Source: Hydrogenophaga sp.
GTDB lineage: Bacteria; Pseudomonadota; Gammaproteobacteria; Burkholderiales; Burkholderiaceae_C
Length of the DNA: 64,000 nucleotides
Assembly: GCA_018333605.1 (NCBI GenBank)
Contig: JAGXSV010000074.1
Location: 1 to 64,000 of the forward strand
Reading direction: 5' to 3'
Shown here piece after piece: positions 48,005 through 57,983 of the stretch. The first letter of the stretch is position 1, and the number at the start of each line of letters is the position of its first letter. The notes beneath the pieces are model-generated. The model ran no database searches, was not told the origin of the DNA, and saw nothing but the letters and a program-made list of their open reading frames with translations. A program made the position numbers and the translations under genes.

Positions 48005-48790
48005 ATGAGCACCTGGATCTTCTTGCGCGGACTGACACGGGAACGTACCCACTGGGGATCGTTTCCCGACACGTTTCGACAGGTCATCCCGAACGCACAG
48101 ATCCTCTCCCTGGATCTGCCCGGCAACGGACTTCTGCATGGGCAGCGCAGCCCGATGGCGGTTCAAGACATGGTGGCGGCCTGCCGCACGGCACTGGAGT
48201 GCCGTGGCGTAGAGCACCCGGTGCGTCTGCTCGCGATGTCGCTCGGGGCCATGGTGGCAGCCGATTGGGCTCGCACGGCCCCTTCGGAAATCGCAGGGTG
48301 CGTCCTGATCAACACCAGCATGCGCCCCTTCAGCCCCTTCTACCGGCGCCTGCTGCCGCGCAACTACCTGAGCCTGCTTCGGCTGGCGCTGCTACCGCGC
48401 TCGGCAGAAACCATCGAAAGCAGCATCCTGCGCATGACGAGCAACCACCCCGATCAACACCGCCATGTCGTGACCGACTGGGTCGCTGCACGCACGCAAA
48501 GGCCGGTGTCCCGCGCCAACGCCCTGCGGCAGTTGGTGGCTGCGGCCCGCTACCAGGCGCCCGCCACCGCGCCCACTCCGGCCATCCTGCTGCTGTCCAG
48601 CCGTTTGGACCACCTGGTCGACAACCGGTGTTCCCAGGCGATTGCAAGGGCATGGAACTGCCCTCTCGTGGCACACCCCGATGCCGGGCACGACCTGCCG
48701 CTGGACGATCCCCTGTGGGTGGCAGAAGCCGTGCGGCGGTGGTTGAACGGTCACCCCAACAAGCACAACTTCAACGGCCGCAGCCGGTGA
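48005..48790 (+). CDS. Alpha/beta hydrolase
   Basis: 261 residues. Nucleophile S79 in L-L-A-M-S-L-G-A-M, an Asp in S-S-R-L-D-H-L and the C-terminal His in D-A-G-H-D-L-P-L-D-D-P make a usual catalytic triad. No signal peptide. It starts 9 bp after the M14 gene, so the two are one transcription unit. Esterase or lipase-like; substrate unknown. Confidence 0.8.
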   Translation: MSTWIFLRGLTRERTHWGSFPDTFRQVIPNAQILSLDLPGNGLLHGQRSPMAVQDMVAACRTALECRGVEHPVRLLAMSLGAMVAADWARTAPSEIAGCVLINTSMRPFSPFYRRLLPRNYLSLLRLALLPRSAETIESSILRMTSNHPDQHRHVVTDWVAARTQRPVSRANALRQLVAAARYQAPATAPTPAILLLSSRLDHLVDNRCSQAIARAWNCPLVAHPDAGHDLPLDDPLWVAEAVRRWLNGHPNKHNFNGRSR

Positions 48791-48848
48791 TCCGCGACGT
48801 GTTGATCTGTCGCCACGGGCGGGCATGGTGAGCCCGGTGCTCCCCGTT

Positions 48849-48877
48849 ACGTCACGGTCATGCCACGAATTTGTCAT
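48849..48877 (+). promoter_or_regulatory. Putative PhoB boxes before the 97-residue gene
   Basis: ACGTCAC (48849), ATGCCAC (48860) and TTGTCAT (48871) are at exact 11-bp spacing with 5/7, 5/7 and 6/7 matches. An A9 tract follows; the -10 (TTACGG at 48888, exactly 10 bp on) is weak. Confidence 0.5.
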
Positions 48878-48978
48878 CAAAAAAAAATTACGGTCCCGGT
48901 ATGCTTCAGCCACAGTCGGCCAGACGAACCATCCGGACCGCATCCCCTTCACCAACTGTTGAGAACCAGAGGCCACCC

Positions 48979-49272
48979 ATGAGAGCCCTGAAAAAAGCCC
49001 GCAAACTGATTGAGCGCAACCCCGGCAAACCGGCGGCAAAGATCCTGTCCAGCCTGGTGGTGGCCCTCGAATCAGAACAACCCTTCAGACTCTCGGACCT
49101 GTACCAACTGGATTACGACGATTTTGGTCTGGCCGTGGAGTTGCTGACCGAATGGCGTCTGGACCGCTACTACAGCAGCAAGGCGGTTCTGCTGGACATC
49201 TCGATGCAAGCGGGCAAGTTGCAGGAAGATCAGGCCGAACCGGTTGCAGCCACCCCTGCAGCCAAACCGTGA
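48979..49272 (+). CDS. Small cytoplasmic protein under a PhoB-like promoter
   Basis: 97 residues from ATG 48979, preceded by CAGAGGCC. The N-terminus is basic and helical (M-R-A-L-K-K-A-R-K-L-I-E-R-N-P), followed by L-S-S-L-V-V-A-L-E-S, then F-R-L-S-D-L-Y-Q-L-D-Y-D-D-F-G-L-A-V and W-R-L-D-R-Y-Y. No signal peptide or membrane segment. It resembles small helical proteins of unknown function seen in related bacteria. The leader is about 80 nt. Function unknown; its promoter suggests a phosphate-starvation role. Confidence 0.7.
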   Translation: MRALKKARKLIERNPGKPAAKILSSLVVALESEQPFRLSDLYQLDYDDFGLAVELLTEWRLDRYYSSKAVLLDISMQAGKLQEDQAEPVAATPAAKP

Positions 49273-49631
49273 ACCGAACCCGAACCGACCGGACCACAAC
49301 GGGGCGGCAACACCTGGCCCCCTTCGCCTGAGGGCAGCAAGCAGGCTCACGCTAAAGCCACGAAGCGCCGAGCGCTTGGCACCACTTCAGCCCCCCCCCC
49401 GCTGACAGCCCCGACGACCGGTTCGCACCCTGAGCCGTTGCAAGCGCTGTATCGGGTACACACGGTCAGGTGAACACAACGAATCACAGGCACGGACCAA
49501 AAAAAAGTCCCGACCTCGTTTCCGTCGGTGAGCCTTGAAGATCAAATGTTGTACGGAAGCAACAGATAGGGAACATACGGCTTGTGTCACAAATGTTTTA
49601 TGGTTTCTCGATGAAATACAGGCACCTGCTT

Positions 49632-49666
49632 GCAATGGGCAATGGGCAATGGGCAATGGGCAACGG
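49632..49666. repeat. Heptanucleotide tandem repeat
   Basis: GCAATGG is repeated four times in succession, then once as GCAACGG. A seven-base unit is not a multiple of three; the tract lies outside genes and could vary in copy number. Confidence 0.85.
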
Positions 49667-49712
49667 GCGCGGGGAGCAAGCAATTGCAATCAGAGACCGC
49701 ATAATTTTTTAT

Positions 49713-49744
49713 GCCGTGACCGGCTCGCTGGTCACGGCTTTTTT
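49713..49744 (+). terminator. Lone Rho-independent terminator
   Basis: GCCGTGACC, 8-base loop, GGTCACGGC, T6. The T run is on the + strand only, so it does not serve uvrD. The nearest + gene ends 440 bp earlier, which leaves room for a small RNA ending here. Confidence 0.8.
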
Positions 49745-49801
49745 GTGTGGCCCGGCCTGCAAGGCCACCTGGCCGACTGGCCAGCCACTTACGCCTTCAG
49801 T

Positions 49802-52222
<2,421 letters not shown>

Positions 52223-52312
52223 GCGGTTGATTGTAGAAAGCCCAGCCAGCGCGCGTTGGGTATACGCCTATCGGTATAAAACCCATACGCGCCTTGCGGG
52301 TCGCTCGCGCTG

Positions 52313-52339
52313 TTGCGGCCGGCTGTATGCGCCTAGAAT
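52313..52339 (+). promoter_or_regulatory. Possible guaC promoter
   Basis: TTGCGG at 52313 and TAGAAT at 52334 are the best hexamer pair, although the 15-bp spacing is short. It would place the start of transcription just before the leader hairpin. Confidence 0.3.
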
Positions 52340-52340
52340 T

Positions 52341-52383
52341 GGCCACCGGGCCCAAGATTCTTGCGCCCGGTTTCTTTGTGGCC
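52341..52383 (+). promoter_or_regulatory. Leader hairpin upstream of guaC
   Basis: GGCCAC pairs with GTGGCC and, inside it, ACCGGGC (52345-52351) with GCCCGGT (52365-52371); the two stems compete for AC. It lies in the 5' leader about 85 nt before the guaC start. A regulatory role is possible but no known riboswitch matches. Confidence 0.35.
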
Positions 52384-52468
52384 GGATGGGTTCCGTTCGG
52401 ACTGAAGGCCGGACCCAAGCCAAGCGCTCTCCCTGTTCACACAAACAGTTTTCTGGAGCCTGGTATTT

Positions 52469-53446
52469 ATGGAAATTTTTGACTACGACAACATCCTGCT
52501 GCTGCCGCGCAAATGCCGCGTGGAAAGCCGTTCAGAGTGCGACGCGAGCGTGGAGCTGGGCGGGCGCAAGTTTCGCCTGCCGGTGGTGCCGGCCAACATG
52601 AAGACGGTGGTGGACGAGTCCATCAGCCTCTGGTTGGCGCAAAACGGCTATTTTTATGTGATGCACCGGTTCGATCTGGACAACGCGGCTTTTGTGCGCC
52701 ACATGCATGCCCAGGGCACCTACGCCTCCATTTCGATGGGGGTGAAAGCGCCCGACCGCGCCACGGTGGACACGCTGGCCGCTGAGGGGCTGGTACCCGA
52801 ATACATCACCATCGACATTGCCCATGGCCATGCCGACAGCGTGCGCAACATGATCGGGTACATCAAGGGCAAGCTGCCCAGCAGTTTTGTGATTGCTGGC
52901 AACGTGGCCACGCCCGAGGCCGTGATTGACCTGGAAAACTGGGGCGCCGACGCCACCAAGGTGGGTGTGGGACCGGGCAAGGTGTGCATCACCAAGCTCA
53001 AGACCGGCTTTGGCACCGGCGGCTGGCAACTCAGCGCGCTCAAGTGGTGCGCCCGTGTGGCCACCAAACCCATCATTGCCGACGGCGGCATCCGCAGCCA
53101 CGGCGACATTGCCAAGAGCATCCGTTTTGGCGCGTCCATGGTCATGATCGGCTCGCTGTTTGCCGGCCACGAAGAGTCGCCTGGCAAAACCGTGGAGGTG
53201 GACGGCGCCTTGTTCAAGGAATACTACGGCTCGGCCAGCGACTTCAACAAGGGCGAGTACAAGCATGTGGAAGGCAAGCGCATTCTGGAGCCCATCAAGG
53301 GCAAGCTGGCCAACACGCTGATTGAAATGGAGCAAGACGTGCAGAGCTCCATCAGCTATTCGGGCGGCACCAAACTGGCCGATCTGAAGAAGGTGAACTA
53401 CGTGGTGCTGGGCGGTGAGAACGCGGGCGAACACCTGTTTATGTGA
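52469..53446 (+). CDS. guaC: GMP reductase
   Basis: 325 residues. The IMPDH/GMPR barrel without CBS domains; active-site loop [10 protein letters not shown] with the catalytic cysteine, followed by K-L-K-T-G-F-G and A-D-G-G-I-R-S. The length and the '[11 protein letters not shown]' start match the bacterial GuaC group. It converts GMP to IMP with NADPH. Followed directly by repeat copy 4. Confidence 0.92.
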   Translation: MEIFDYDNILLLPRKCRVESRSECDASVELGGRKFRLPVVPANMKTVVDESISLWLAQNGYFYVMHRFDLDNAAFVRHMHAQGTYASISMGVKAPDRATVDTLAAEGLVPEYITIDIAHGHADSVRNMIGYIKGKLPSSFVIAGNVATPEAVIDLENWGADATKVGVGPGKVCITKLKTGFGTGGWQLSALKWCARVATKPIIADGGIRSHGDIAKSIRFGASMVMIGSLFAGHEESPGKTVEVDGALFKEYYGSASDFNKGEYKHVEGKRILEPIKGKLANTLIEMEQDVQSSISYSGGTKLADLKKVNYVVLGGENAGEHLFM

Positions 53447-53451
53447 GGGTC

Positions 53452-53527
53452 TCCCCCGCGCCGCGCCCAAGGGCGCGTCACCCCACAGGGGGCGATGCGA
53501 GCGGCCCGGCAAAGCCGGTTCCACCGC
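53452..53527 (+). repeat. 3'-end-associated GC-rich repeat, copy 4 (after guaC)
   Basis: It begins 5 bp after the guaC stop: CCCCCGCGCCGCGCCC, GGGCGCGTCACCCC, AGGGGGC, GGCCCGGCAAAGCCGG, ending CCACCGC. Same order and orientation relative to its gene as copies 1-3. Confidence 0.75.
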
Positions 53528-53574
53528 ATTCTCGAATCAAGACACTCGCGCCGGCGAGAGAGCTGGTCCCAGGG

Positions 53575-53646
53575 CACCGCGGAACCGGCTTTGCGGAGCC
53601 GCAAGTGCCGCCCCCTTGGAGGGGGTCGCGCGCAGCACGGCGGGGG
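53575..53646 (-). repeat. 3'-end-associated GC-rich repeat, copy 5
   Basis: Read from the convergent hydrolase gene it starts directly after the stop: CCCCCGCCGTGCTGCGCGCG, CCCCCTCCAAGGGGG, CTTGCGGCTCCGC, GCCGGTTCCGCGGTG. With copy 4 it forms an inverted pair about 47 bp apart between convergent genes. Confidence 0.75.
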
Positions 53647-54528
53647 TCAGTCCAACAGTTGCAGTGCCAGCTTGTTCAACCGGTGACGCGGCTGGATCAG
53701 GGCGTCAAGCACAGTGAAGTGGTTCAGGTCTGGCAGGGTCTCGCAAGTCGGCACCAGTGCCTCGCCCCAGGTCTCGCGGATCAGGTGGTTCTGGCGCTGG
53801 AATTCGCTGCTCTCGTCACCGCCCGCCACGCTCAGTAACACGCCGCGCTCGTCCTCCTGCGGCACACGCGGCAGATAGGCCGGGCTGGCCATGCGCACCT
53901 GCTCGGGCGTGAGCCGCAACGAGTCGGCCAGGAACGGCGTATGGCGCAGCGGCTCCAGGTCGTACAAGCCGGAAATGGACAGCGCGTTTTTCACCAGCAC
54001 CGGTGGCAAGTCGGCCTGGTAGGTGGGCCATTGGCAAGCCAGTAGCATGGCGGCCAGGTGCCCACCGGCCGAATGGCCCACCACGGTGATGCGGTTGGGG
54101 TCACCGCCGTGGGTGGCGATGTGGCGGTATACCCAAGCCAACGCTTTCACCATCTGCATCGTGATCTCGGGGATGGTGACCGCCGGGCACAGCGCGTAGT
54201 TGGGCACCACCACGCAGGCGCCCTGCTTCACAAAGGCCGGGGCCAGAAACGAGTGGTCGGCTTTGTCCAGGCTGCGCCAGTAGCCGCCATGAATGAACAC
54301 CAGCACGGGCGCAGGTGCCGTGCCCGGCTGGCGTGCAGAGGGAAAAATGTCCAGCGTTTCACCGCTGCCGTGCCCGTAGGCCACGTCCAGCAACGCCCCG
54401 CCAAACGCTCGGGCTGCGGCGGAATCTCGGGCCCAGCGCTCAAAATGGCTGGCGTGCTCGGGCACCAGGGCGCGGTTGTTGTATTGGCTGTCCAGCCAGG
54501 CCGGGTCGGGGCGTTGGGGGGCTTTCAT
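53647..54528 (-). CDS. Alpha/beta hydrolase, kynurenine-formamidase-like
   Basis: 293 residues from ATG 54528. The oxyanion-hole motif H-G-G-Y-W and the nucleophile S153 in V-V-G-H-S-A-G-G are typical of AFMID-type arylformamidases and hormone-sensitive-lipase relatives; the C-terminal His is in L-N-H-F-T-V. An open upstream extension has no conserved sequence. Without tryptophan-pathway neighbours the substrate is uncertain. Confidence 0.78.
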   Translation of the reverse strand: MKAPQRPDPAWLDSQYNNRALVPEHASHFERWARDSAAARAFGGALLDVAYGHGSGETLDIFPSARQPGTAPAPVLVFIHGGYWRSLDKADHSFLAPAFVKQGACVVVPNYALCPAVTIPEITMQMVKALAWVYRHIATHGGDPNRITVVGHSAGGHLAAMLLACQWPTYQADLPPVLVKNALSISGLYDLEPLRHTPFLADSLRLTPEQVRMASPAYLPRVPQEDERGVLLSVAGGDESSEFQRQNHLIRETWGEALVPTCETLPDLNHFTVLDALIQPRHRLNKLALQLLD

Positions 54529-54624
54529 GCGTCGGCATTGTGTCACGCACCCCCGCCACACTCCACCTACAATTTTCCAAATGCCGCGCATGCGGGCCCC
54601 ATTGACCCCCCACAGCAAACCCAC

Positions 54625-55535
54625 GTGAACACCCGTACCGCGCCTCGCAACCCCTTTCAACAACCGGCCCAGGTGGCCGTGCTCGGCATCGGCATGATGG
54701 GTTTTCCCATGGCCCGGCGCCTGTGTGAGGCCGGTTGCGCCGTGAGCGTGTGGAACCGCTCCAGAACCAAAGCCGAGCGCCTGCTGCCCTTCGGCGCCCG
54801 GGTGGCAGACACCCCGGCCCAAGCCGTGGCGCAGGCCGACATTGTCATCACGCTGCTGGAAAACGGCGGCGTGGTGGAAGACGTGCTGTTTGCCCAAGGT
54901 GCCGCGCAGGCCCTGCGCCCGGGCACGCTGGTGGTGGACATGTCGTCCATACAACCGCGCCAGGCGCGCGAGCACGCCGCCCGGCTGCTGGCACAGGGTG
55001 TGCACCACCTCGACGCACCCGTGTCGGGCGGTACGGTGGGTGCTGAACAGGGCACGCTCGCCATCATGGCGGGCGGGGAAGCCGCTGACTTTGAGCGCGC
55101 GCATCCACTGCTGGAGCTGCTGGGGCGCCCCACGCATGTGGGCCCACACGGCGCCGGGCAGCTGGCCAAACTGGCCAATCAGATGATTGTGGGCATCACC
55201 ATTGGCGCAGTGGCCGAGGCGCTGCTGCTGTGCGAAAAGGCGGTGCCGACATGGCCAAAGTGAAGCAGGCCATCAGCGGTGGGTTCGCTGACAGCCGCAT
55301 CTTGCAGGTGCACGGGCAGCGCATGGTTGAACGCGATTTCACCAAACGAGCCGCCATCACCGTGCAGCTGAAAGACATGCGCAACGCCCTGTCCACGGCC
55401 GGCGAAATTGGCTTTGAAGCGCCCATTACAAGCCTGTTTGAACAGCTCTTTGCCCAGGCCACCGAACACGGGCTGGGTGACCTGGACCACTCGGCCCTGT
55501 TTGTCGAGCTGGCGCAGCGCAACGGCATGCGCTGA
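54625..55535 (+). pseudogene. Beta-hydroxyacid dehydrogenase with one-base frameshift
   Basis: From GTG 54625 the frame encodes V-A-V-L-G-I-G-M-M-G-F-P-M-A (Rossmann), D-A-P-V-S-G-G-T-V-G-A and the catalytic-lysine motif G-A-G-Q-L-A-K-L-A-N-Q. At about 55240 it changes to the next frame and stops at 55263, whereas the expected continuation G-A-D-M-A-K-V-K-Q-A-I-S-G-G-F-A-D-S-R runs in another frame to 55535. One missing G in GCGGTGCC (expected GCGGGTGCC) explains it. Full length would be about 300 residues, normal for 3-hydroxyisobutyrate/tartronate semialdehyde reductases. Either a true recent mutation or a sequencing error. Confidence 0.8.
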
Positions 55536-55589
55536 AAAAAAAGAGGGTGAATGGCTGAGCGCCTCCCGGCAGGGGGTCAAGCAGGCACA

Positions 55590-55618
55590 AAAAAGCCGGA
55601 CAGTTTGTCCGGCTTTTT
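55590..55618. terminator. Bidirectional terminator
   Basis: AAAAAGCCGGACA, loop GTT, TGTCCGGCTTTTT, perfect 13-bp palindrome between the dehydrogenase and the convergent helicase gene. Confidence 0.9.
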
Positions 55619-55651
55619 CAAATGGGCCGAAAGGCCCGGCCGCACGCCGAT

Positions 55652-57580
55652 TTATCGTGGGCTGCGGCGCGCCACGGGGCGGGCCGGTGCGCCACCTTCA
55701 GGGCGGCGGGGAGCGAACTCACCGCCGCGCATGGCGGCGCGCTCGGAGTTGCCACGGTCGCTGAAGCGATCGCCACCGCGGGTATCGGGGCGAGCAAAGC
55801 TGGAGAAACCGGCTGGCTTGGCACCGAAGCCGGCACGTGCTGGCGGCTTGTCGCCAAAGCCACGGCCTGCGGGACGGCTGTCGCCCCGGTTGTCAAAGCG
55901 GTTTTCGCTGCGAGGAGCCTCGCGTTCGAAACGGTTGCCTTCAAAGCGGGGTGCCTCACCACGCCCTTCGAAACGGGGCGCGTCGCTGCGACCTTCAAAG
56001 CGAGGCGCATCGCCGCGACCTTCGAAGCGCGGACCGCGCGGTGCGGGTGCGCCACGGCGATCAGCAAAGCGGTCGTTGCTGTTGCCACGACCCACTGGGC
56101 GGCCACCGGGTGCACCACCGCGGCCAAACGGCTCGGCAGACGGCGCGCGCTGGCGTGGCTCCATGCCGGGGATGGTTTCCACGGCAATGCGCTGGCGGGT
56201 GAAGGCTTCGATGTCGAAGATCTTGCGGCGGTCGCGCATTTCAGCAAACGTGATGGCCTGACCATCGCGGCCGGCACGGCCGGTGCGGCCGATGCGGTGC
56301 GTGTAGTCTTCGGCTTTCATCGGCAGGCCAAAGTTGAACACGTGGGTGATGGTGGGCACGTCGATGCCACGGGCCGCCACATCGGTGGCCACCAGAATCT
56401 GCACCTGGCCGTCGCGCAGCGCCATCAGGCGGCGGTTGCGAATGCCCTGGCTCAGCGCGCCGTGCAAGGCCACGGCCGCAAAGCCAGACTGTTGCAGGTC
56501 GGTGGCGAGACCGTCACATTCGATTTGCGTGCTGCAGAACACGATGGCCTGGTTGATGGTGGTGTCGCGCAGCCAGTGGTCGAGCAGGGTGCGCTTGTGC
56601 TGGGCGTTGTCGGCCCAGAACAGCTTTTGCTGGATGTTGACGTGCTGCTCTTGCGGGCTGTCGATCTGGATTTTCTGGACGTGCTTGCCGCCGTCGTGCA
56701 TCACGCGCATAGCAAGTTGTTGAATGCGGGGTGCAAACGTGGCCGAGAACATCATGGTCTGGCGGCGCTGGCTGGTCATGTCGTTGACATCGGCCAGGTC
56801 GTCGGAGAAGCCCAGATCGAGCATGCGGTCGGCCTCGTCAACCACCAGGAACTGCACTTTGTCGAGCTTGATCTGCTGCGAGCGCTGCAGATCCAGCAAG
56901 CGGCCAGGCGTGGCCACCACCAGGTCGGCGTTTTGCAGACGGGCAATCTGCACCTGGTAAGGCATGCCGCCCACCACGTTGGCGATGCGCAGCCCGCGGC
57001 AATGGCGCACCAGGTCGATGGCGTCTTGCGCCACCTGCTGGGCCAGTTCGCGGGTGGGGCACAAGATCAGGGCGCCAGGGGTGGCGGCCTTGAAGTTGCG
57101 TGCACTGGTGGGGTCTTTGCGCTTGGGGCGCTTGGGCGCAACTTCACCGCGAGCCAGGGCTTCGGCCACGGAGCGGTCGAAGTCGGCGCGCTCTTGGGCT
57201 TCTGCCTGGGCTTGCTGTTGCAGCAGGGTGTGCAGCACCGGCAGCAAAAAAGCAGCGGTTTTGCCGCTACCGGTTTGGCTGGAAACCATCAGGTCGGCAA
57301 AACGGGCTTCGCCTTCGGCCAGCATGGCCTTGGGCACCACGTTGTTTTGCACCTGGGTGGGCTTGGTATAGCCGAGGTCCACACAGGCCTGCACCAGTTC
57401 GGGCGCGAGGCCCAGCAATTCAAAGCCGTTGGGCTCGGTCACCACCGGTGCGGCGTTGGCCACAGCGCCGGTTTCAGGGTCGGCTTCCACGGCCACGTCG
57501 GCCACTTCAGCAATAAAAGCGTCTTGCGCAGGCGAAAATTCGTCGCGGGTGTTGTCGGAGAAATCCAGTGAGTCGTTCAT
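55652..57580 (-). CDS. DEAD-box RNA helicase with RGG-type tail
   Basis: 642 residues. Q motif F-E-L-L-G-L...T-Q-V-Q, motif I S-Q-T-G-S-G-K-T (about 101-108), D-E-A-D, S-A-T, and R-G-I-D-V-P and H-R-I-G-R-T-G-R-A-G-R of the second domain. An unusual insert of about 60 residues sits between motif I and P-T-R-E-L. The last 150 residues are disordered and basic, with tandem P-R-F-E-G-R-G/S-D-A-type units and many R-G pairs. RhlE-like helicases act in ribosome maturation and RNA decay, often at low temperature. A long leader precedes the gene. Confidence 0.9.
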   Translation of the reverse strand: MNDSLDFSDNTRDEFSPAQDAFIAEVADVAVEADPETGAVANAAPVVTEPNGFELLGLAPELVQACVDLGYTKPTQVQNNVVPKAMLAEGEARFADLMVSSQTGSGKTAAFLLPVLHTLLQQQAQAEAQERADFDRSVAEALARGEVAPKRPKRKDPTSARNFKAATPGALILCPTRELAQQVAQDAIDLVRHCRGLRIANVVGGMPYQVQIARLQNADLVVATPGRLLDLQRSQQIKLDKVQFLVVDEADRMLDLGFSDDLADVNDMTSQRRQTMMFSATFAPRIQQLAMRVMHDGGKHVQKIQIDSPQEQHVNIQQKLFWADNAQHKRTLLDHWLRDTTINQAIVFCSTQIECDGLATDLQQSGFAAVALHGALSQGIRNRRLMALRDGQVQILVATDVAARGIDVPTITHVFNFGLPMKAEDYTHRIGRTGRAGRDGQAITFAEMRDRRKIFDIEAFTRQRIAVETIPGMEPRQRAPSAEPFGRGGAPGGRPVGRGNSNDRFADRRGAPAPRGPRFEGRGDAPRFEGRSDAPRFEGRGEAPRFEGNRFEREAPRSENRFDNRGDSRPAGRGFGDKPPARAGFGAKPAGFSSFARPDTRGGDRFSDRGNSERAAMRGGEFAPRRPEGGAPARPVARRSPR

Positions 57581-57983
57581 GTTCCATCATCCTGTGCGCA
57601 AAAAATGGCGCGCACGTGATCGAGCAAAGCGGGAACTGTTCCGGGCAGACGGGCAAAGCCGGTGCCGCAGAGTCAGGCTGCTTCATTCGTGGTTGGCAAA
57701 AACATCAACCATCAAACGAAGAGCGCCGCTCGTCAGATCAACAATCTGACAGAGGATGGCGCATGGGCCCTGGAGATAAACATCAACCGTGAAGACCCAC
57801 CGAAGGTGGGTGTCTGTCACGGTCGTGGCCGTTATTGGGGAAGCTTGAGCGGTTTGGCTGTTGGCTTCCCGACGGTATCAGGACTCTGAGTGTGAGGCAG
57901 ATGCACAAATCAGCGCAGTTTCCTGCGCAGCCCTGATTATGGCAGATTTCAGGGAAAACCCTAAATTATTTTTCACATGCGAC
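57581..57983 (-). promoter_or_regulatory. Long structured leader of the DEAD-box helicase gene
   Basis: 403 bp between pit and the helicase gene (both minus strand) contain no gene. A CATAAT hexamer (57939-57934) could be the -10, giving a leader of about 340 nt. Within it are two perfect hairpins: ACCCACC-GAA-GGTGGGT (57795-57811) and GTCAGAT-CAACA-ATCTGAC (57732-57750). Long structured leaders are typical of cold-inducible helicase mRNAs; a function here is inference. Confidence 0.4.

Larger units (their letters stand above)
49273..49801. other. Intergenic stretch with heptamer repeat and lone terminator
   Basis: 529 bp between the 97-residue gene and the convergent uvrD. It contains a C10 run near 49391, a short palindrome TTGTGTCACAA near 49582, the heptamer array and a strong terminator (both listed separately). 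No protein gene is supported. Confidence 0.45.

Noticed and set aside
54529-55149. Long upstream extension of the formamidase-like hydrolase
   Set aside because: It is the antisense of the dehydrogenase gene and has no conserved sequence; ATG 54528 fits the family.
55680-56130. DNA tandem repeats in the helicase C-terminus as a CRISPR- or VNTR-like array
   Set aside because: They are coding repeats of the P-R-F-E-G-R-type tail with imperfect units and no spacers.
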